From Haplomitrium mnioides (taxonomy: Eukaryota > Marchantiophyta > Haplomitriopsida > Calobryales), in the NCBI GenBank assembly GCA_049999725.1, contig JBNGIS010008297.1, forward strand, positions 1 through 31,417: a stretch of DNA of 31,417 nucleotides. Direction: 5' to 3'. The position numbers were made by a program, and so were the translations under genes. Positions 27,560 through 31,417 of this stretch are shown here, one piece after another; the first letter of the stretch is position 1; each line of letters opens with the position of its first letter. The notes under the pieces were generated by a model that was not told the DNA's origin, made no database searches, and was given only the letters and a program-made list of their open reading frames with translations.

Positions 27560-27594
27560 TATTCTATTCTATTCTATTCTGTTCTATTCTATTC
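27560..27594 (+). repeat. (TATTC)n tract
   Basis: Seven pentamers with one variant (TGTTC). The same pentamer forms LINE tails at 20268-20284 and 11197-11209, but here GACTTTAATC is absent in front, so it is either a tail added to the Penelope-like copy or a microsatellite at the start of SINE-B. Confidence 0.7.
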
Positions 27595-27984
27595 CCACCA
27601 CTTCCGGAATAGTGACAGAAACGTAGGACTTTAGTTTTGCCTTTGGCATAACTTATATCCACGGCTGGGAACTGACGAAGTCTGTGGTAAAGTAGTAGTA
27701 ATCTGTCAATACTACTCATAATGCTGCTTAGAGGTCTATGGCAAGTGCTTGACAAACACTATGCGCATCACCGCACTTCTCCTCTAGTTAGCTAGCTAGT
27801 TAGTTTATTTTATTTTTAAACTTTTATTTTATTTTTGGGTTTCTTCTGCTTTATTTTTGTTTTTAATTGGGGTGGAGGTTGGGTTGTTAATCTTTTCAAT
27901 CTTCAGTACAGATCATCTTGATTAACTTTATGATTGGCTACCTTAGTTTGTAAGTATGGAGTTCTCTCAATACTTATAAAGATA
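27595..27984 (+). mobile_element. SINE-B copy 3, full length (about 390 bp)
   Basis: Nearly identical to 18016-18406, from CCACCACTTCCGGAATAG to ACTTATAAAGATA. First hairpin: CCACGG/CTGTGG around CTGGGAACTGACGAAGT; second hairpin: AGTAGTA (27694-27700) / TACTACT (27710-27716). It holds the T-rich tract (27804-27899) that is hidden by the gap in copy 1. High identity between copies implies recent spread. Confidence 0.72.
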
Positions 27985-28523
27985 TATCTGGGGCAACAGA
28001 AGATGATGTGGTGTTCATCTTCCGTGACTTCTAGATTGCATTGAAGGCACAGCAACTTCTCAGGTCGGACTTTGTTGTCTATCTTGGACCATTTGGCTGT
28101 TTCACATCTCAGTCGATGCAATCCAGTACGAAGTTGTGTGCAGGTCTGGACCAGCTTAAGTGACATGTTGCTTGTCAAGTATTGTTGGATTTGCCTTGAG
28201 GGAGTGTTGTTGACGAGCGCCTTGTACTCGACCGTCCGGGATGCCGCACTGTAGGATTTTAATATACTTGTGAAGTAGTGTGTTGATAGATTGTCCTGCC
28301 TGAACTTGAAAGTATCTTTCTGTGTTGTGGTGAGCCATTTTCCAAAGACCAGGACCTTGGCTTTCTTCATATTGACAGTCATACCGTATTGGCTACAGAA
28401 ATCGTCCTGTGCTTTTAGGTGTTGTTGGAGTCCAACACTTGTTGTTGACATGAGGACGATGTCATCTGCATGCAGGAGAATACCAATGGTCTGGGCTAGC
28501 AGATTGGGGGCAGGGGCTTGCAC
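27903..28523 (-). pseudogene. LINE L-main RT motif C to zinc tail
   Basis: Continues the RT: LLHADDIVLM (motif C, with A-D-D where many LINEs have Y-A-D-D or F-A-D-D), YGMTVNMKKAKVLVFGK (motif D/E area), then RQIQQYLTSNMSLKLVQ, TQLRTGLHRLRCETAKWSKID, and the zinc tail. A frameshift near 28300-28250 is shown by a second open frame holding N-T-L-L-H-K. Codons after CCPRY (27985-27903) are inserted SINE-B sequence, not LINE. Confidence 0.78.
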
Positions 28524-30285
28524 ATTGACTGTACTGCCTCTAGTTTGTCGATGAACAGACTGAATAAGGTGGGCGAGAGTGGGCGGCTCTGCTTTGCACC
28601 AATGTTGCTATGGATAGGCTCCGACATACCCTGATGGGTCCAATACAGGCCAAAACTTCTTCATGTAAGATGTGGATGGCCGTGATCCAGTCCGTTGGTA
28701 GGTGTAACTCATGTAGTCTGGACCAAAGTTTGTTGTGTGGTACTGAGTCAAAGGCTTTCCGGAAATCTACGAAACAGCAGTACAGACCTCCAGAATGTCT
28801 GTGTTGTTCAATGATGGTGCAGATAGTGACCAGGTGATCAGTCGTTGAGTGATTCTCCCGAAACCCTGCTTGTCCCTGAGCTCGTAGCTGTTGCGCTTTG
28901 CTCCATTGTGTGATCTTGAAGTTGAGTGTGGCCCCAAAGAGCTTTGGGAATAGAGGGCTGAGCATGGTGGTACGATAGTTCGAATGTTGGCCTTTGTCCC
29001 CAGCTTTGTGTATTCGAAAGACATTGTTGAGCTTCCACTCTGTTGTGGGTTTGTTGTTGGTCCAGGGGGGTGGGTTAGGTGTGACTGATGTAGAGTGGTA
29101 GAGCTTGTCACCATACTTCTTCCTGTCTTGGAGGTTGTGAAGCTGGAGCTGGAGCTGGTCTTGCTGGCCCTTGAGGGATGAGAAGAATTTCTTTGGTTGA
29201 TTTTTCTTGTCCAAGATGAGTTGGGGGAGTCCTGCTATCCAGGTGCGGTGTTGTTCCCTTCTGCATTTCCGCAAGGCGTGGAACGCTTCACGGATCGCTG
29301 TAGCTTGTGCTACCTGTTTGATCTGTTTTTGCCACAGGGATCTGGTTTCTCTAGCAGTGTTGGTGAACCAGGGGTTGGTTTTAAAGCTGGAGGGGGTTTT
29401 GGCTGTGAGGAGAGTGGTAGGGAACTTCAGTCGAGCTGCTGTGAAAATGATGTCTGTTAGTGAGGTTGAGTCTAGCACTGGGTTGGAGGACAGTTGTGTG
29501 TGCAGTTCTTTGGTGTATGTTTTGGACTGTTTCTCAGTGGGTGGGTAGTGGTATATGAGGTGGGTGGGACGATGAGTTCTGGGAGGGTTCAGGATTCCGG
29601 TAGTAGGCTTCAGAGCGAAGTGCAGTGCTGTGTGGTCTGAGTCAGGGGTTGGTTCCCCAATGTAGATATTTTCGAGGAATTCAGATGTCCGATGAGAATT
29701 GGTCAGAAGGTAGTCCACCACTGATTTCCCAATGCCTGTGCTACCTCGTCAAGTGAGATTCCCTGAGTCTGGCCATTGTGTTGTTCCATTGCAGATGTGT
29801 AGGTCATGTGTGCTGCAAAAATCCAGTATTTTCTGGTGGTTTTTGAGGGTGATATCCTGTGATGTGCGGTGGAGGTCATCACGGTCTTCAAGTATGTGAT
29901 GTTCGTCTTCAGCCTGATCATCTCCTGATTTCAATATTTGTGCCTGGAGATTGCCTGTTCTGCGGTTGAAATCACCCACAATTAGTATGTTCCCGTTGGT
30001 AACTGTGTTGATAATCTCTCCCATCTTGTCAAATGGTGCTTCCAAGTTTTCATCTGCAGAGTAGGTGGTTCTGCCACCAGGAAAGTACCAACGTATAGAT
30101 CTTGTTTTAGGCCAGCTGATTTATGTGTTTTGTGCCAGATATAACGGTTGAAGTTGTCTTTTTCTAGTACAGCTGCATGTGGGCTAAGTCTTGTGGATAT
30201 AAGGCAGGCCAATCCTCCATGTCCTCGTCCTGAGAGACTGCCGAATAAGGATATAACTATGGAGCCATATCCTGGCTCCACATCC
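27986..30285 (-). mobile_element. LINE L-main: APE endonuclease-RT element (5'-truncated)
   Basis: Minus strand, from about 30285. Endonuclease: PGYGSIVISLFGS, FNRYIWHKTHKSAGLKQDLY, ILIVGDFNRRTGN (Asp/Asn of the active site, about 29985), VDYLLTNS and TPDSDHTAL (the final Asp-His pair, about 29640). RT leader, then GQAGFRENHSTTDHLVTI (28880-28830), YCCFVDFRKAFDSVPH (motif A, 28785-28740), SRPLSPTLFSLFIDKLEA (motif B, in another frame, 28590-28535), ILLHADDIVLMST (motif C, 28480-28445) and the CNLEVTEDEHHIIFCCPRY zinc tail (28035-27985). At least three frameshifts. The type has an APE endonuclease, an ADD active site and a pentamer tail, unlike the L1 units nearby. Clade (L2/CR1/Jockey-like) cannot be settled by eye. 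Confidence 0.85.
28540..29721 (-). pseudogene. LINE L-main longest open frame (endonuclease end to RT motif A)
   Basis: 393 codons from ATG 29721 (-). Residues about 1-45 are the endonuclease end with the SDH motif; about 60-200 a linker rich in K/Q with the KKFFSSLKG block; about 285-300 RT block GFRENHSTTDH; about 320-335 the FVDFRKAFDSVPH motif A. A frameshift near 28640 takes RT motif B into a different frame. The initiating Met is internal to the true polyprotein. Length and lack of stops suggest this copy is younger than T1 and T2. Confidence 0.8.
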
Positions 30286-30665
30286 CCTGCTGCTACTTAT
30301 TGGGCGGGTCTTCGGTCTCCAACAATGTGCAGTACACCGTTGCGGATGTACGCTATCTTACCCTCTGCCCCCCATAAGCTTGAATATAATCACATTGATG
30401 TAATTGGGACTTTCAAGGAACCTTGCAATGTCTCTGAAAACTCTTAACAGAGCTTGGATCACAAAATAATTCTCAAGCCTCTGGAATGCTTGTGAGTACT
30501 GCTTCAATGTAGACTCAGTCAAAAAACGCTCTCCTGCATTTCAATTTGATCAGTTGTTGACTGCTTATATCTCACATGGAGATTGATGAGCTCAGGAGCT
30601 CTTCTGTCTTAGATCCTTCTTGCTGACCTGATCCACCTCCTTGAAAAACTTTTTGCATCATCACA
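30286..30665 (-). other. Coding-like decayed stretch, family unknown
   Basis: On the minus strand, one frame reads APELINLHVRYKQSTTDQIE then MQESVF and, after one base shift in a T6 run near 30522, LTESTLKQYSQAFQRLENYF, VIQALLRVFRDIARFLESP. Composition is protein-like (amphipathic helices). It lies just beyond the point where LINE L-main loses similarity to T2, on the same strand, and could be an older gene or the leader of another element. I do not recognise it. Confidence 0.3.
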
Positions 30666-31417
30666 ACATCAAATAATGGTGTGGGGCAGTTCATATAGAC
30701 AAGCAATCACCTTCCACAGAGACAGCAACCTCCTTTCTCTTCTCTTCTTTCTTCAAATCTGCAAATCTCCCTTTCTCGTGTGTCTTGGCTCTTTGTTTCC
30801 TTCAAGTGGCCCGACTTTTAAGGCCCCCCAGCCCCATAACCCCTCCTAATCAATGAATCTTCTACCAGCAATCTGATCAGAGCCAATCATCCTCAAGTTC
30901 ATCATTGGGCTTGCCAAGATTTACATATGTTCTTGTGCAAGACTGTTACATAGAATCTTGCTGCAAATATCAGTATGCTAGAAAGGGGGGCTAAAACTGT
31001 GTTTGTGCTCAAGTGTATGAAAGCAAGCCCATTTACCTGTCCAAATCTGTGTTTGAGAAATTGGGCCTTTATTCCCTTCTACTTACATTGGTATTGCTCC
31101 AAAGCCTCATGTTTTGCAGCACTTTGCATTTTTGTGTTGGTCCAATAAGTCTCATCCTATTCTCAGAATGTCACATGTCCATTTCTGTTTGGATAATCTT
31201 GACGACTAGTCTCATACATGCCAATTATAGCCATCTTGAATGCTTCTTCTAGTCTCATAAGTACTTTTCATGCCCAATTCTTCCCTTCTTTAACATTGAA
31301 TAGATGTAGTTCAGGGTGAAAAACTACAGGGGTAACAAATGGGTTATTGTAATGAGATGGCCCTAGACCCCCAGCTTTTGCTTCTTAGGACTTAACAGGC
31401 TTGTACTCTCTTGAAAT
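30666..31417. other. No gene seen
   Basis: A purine-rich tract on the minus strand (GAAGAAAGAAGAGAAGAG, about 30755-30735) precedes the coding-like stretch and could be a 5' UTR. The rest is unassigned; a 79-codon frame at 31013-31252 (+) is hydrophobic without a motif. Confidence 0.35.

Larger units (their letters stand above)
27104..27995 (+). mobile_element. 870-bp insertion (27115-27984) in LINE L-main with 11-bp TSD
   Basis: TATCTGGGGCA occurs at 27104-27114 and 27985-27995; T1 shows the uninterrupted sequence with a single copy (CTGGGGCAACA, about 12689). The insert holds a Penelope-like RT 3' part, a (TATTC)n tract and SINE-B copy 3, all plus strand. SINE-B forms its right end exactly at the TSD, so SINE-B may be the 3' terminal part of the Penelope-like transcript, or the three pieces moved as a chimera. 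Confidence 0.75.

Noticed and set aside
27560-27594. Telomere-type repeat next to a Penelope-like element
   Set aside because: TATTC pentamers are not a known telomere unit, and the same pentamer forms LINE tails elsewhere in the window.

Overview
The window looks like a piece of a land-plant nuclear genome, probably not an angiosperm (fern, lycophyte or similar). One recognisable host gene fragment is a plant-specific CALMODULIN-BINDING PROTEIN 60 (CBP60) amino terminus with an intron at 3010-3326 (+). Everything else identifiable is retroelement debris: plant-type L1 (DUF4283/CCHC ORF1 and zf-RVT), Ty1/copia, one Ty3/gypsy scrap, a second LINE type with an APE endonuclease and (TATTC)n/(AATTC)n tails, and a Penelope-like reverse transcriptase. 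No rRNA, tRNA, CRISPR or prokaryotic operon was seen. Three assembly gaps are present (2596-2605, 17771-17870, 25070-25169). The lineage guess is inference from element content only.

Layout. 1-2820: AT-rich, with a TCTAGAAGCTTCT-type repeat at the left end, a decayed gypsy integrase (-) and a possibly spurious gap. 3010-3326: the two CBP60 exons; no later exon was recognised in the remaining 28 kb. 4675-5135: full-length member of a SINE-like family (SINE-A here). 5290-6840: copia relic (-). 6953-8091: 5'-truncated L1 with a target-site duplication (TSD). 9019-9327: short SINE-A. 10108-11185: ORF1-only L1 relic. 11187-11575: two LINE 3' ends. 12448-13108: 5'-inverted LINE. 13320-15247: cluster of SINE-A copies, two of them dimers. 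15400-17040: deleted copia with gag joined to reverse transcriptase and a duplicated gag start. 17160-17430: 30-bp minisatellite. 17618-18411: two copies of a related element (SINE-B). 18412-20285: second 5'-inverted LINE. 20935-22345: copia integrase/RT. 22346-22919: third SINE-A dimer. 23049-25623: L1 composite inside one 15-bp TSD. 25740-30285: Penelope-like RT abutting the best LINE copy, which itself holds an 870-bp insertion. 30286-31417: one weak coding-like stretch, otherwise nothing.

Most of the window can be read as nested retroposition events with visible TSDs. The main candidate for something undescribed is the SINE-A/SINE-B superfamily. Two families with different stem sequences keep the same hairpin arrangement and the same 13-nt loop (GGGAACTGACGAA), and a second hairpin loop is complementary to the first. 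That suggests a conserved folded RNA carried by a retroposon. All coding regions except perhaps the CBP60 exons contain stops or frameshifts, so no element here looks autonomous.
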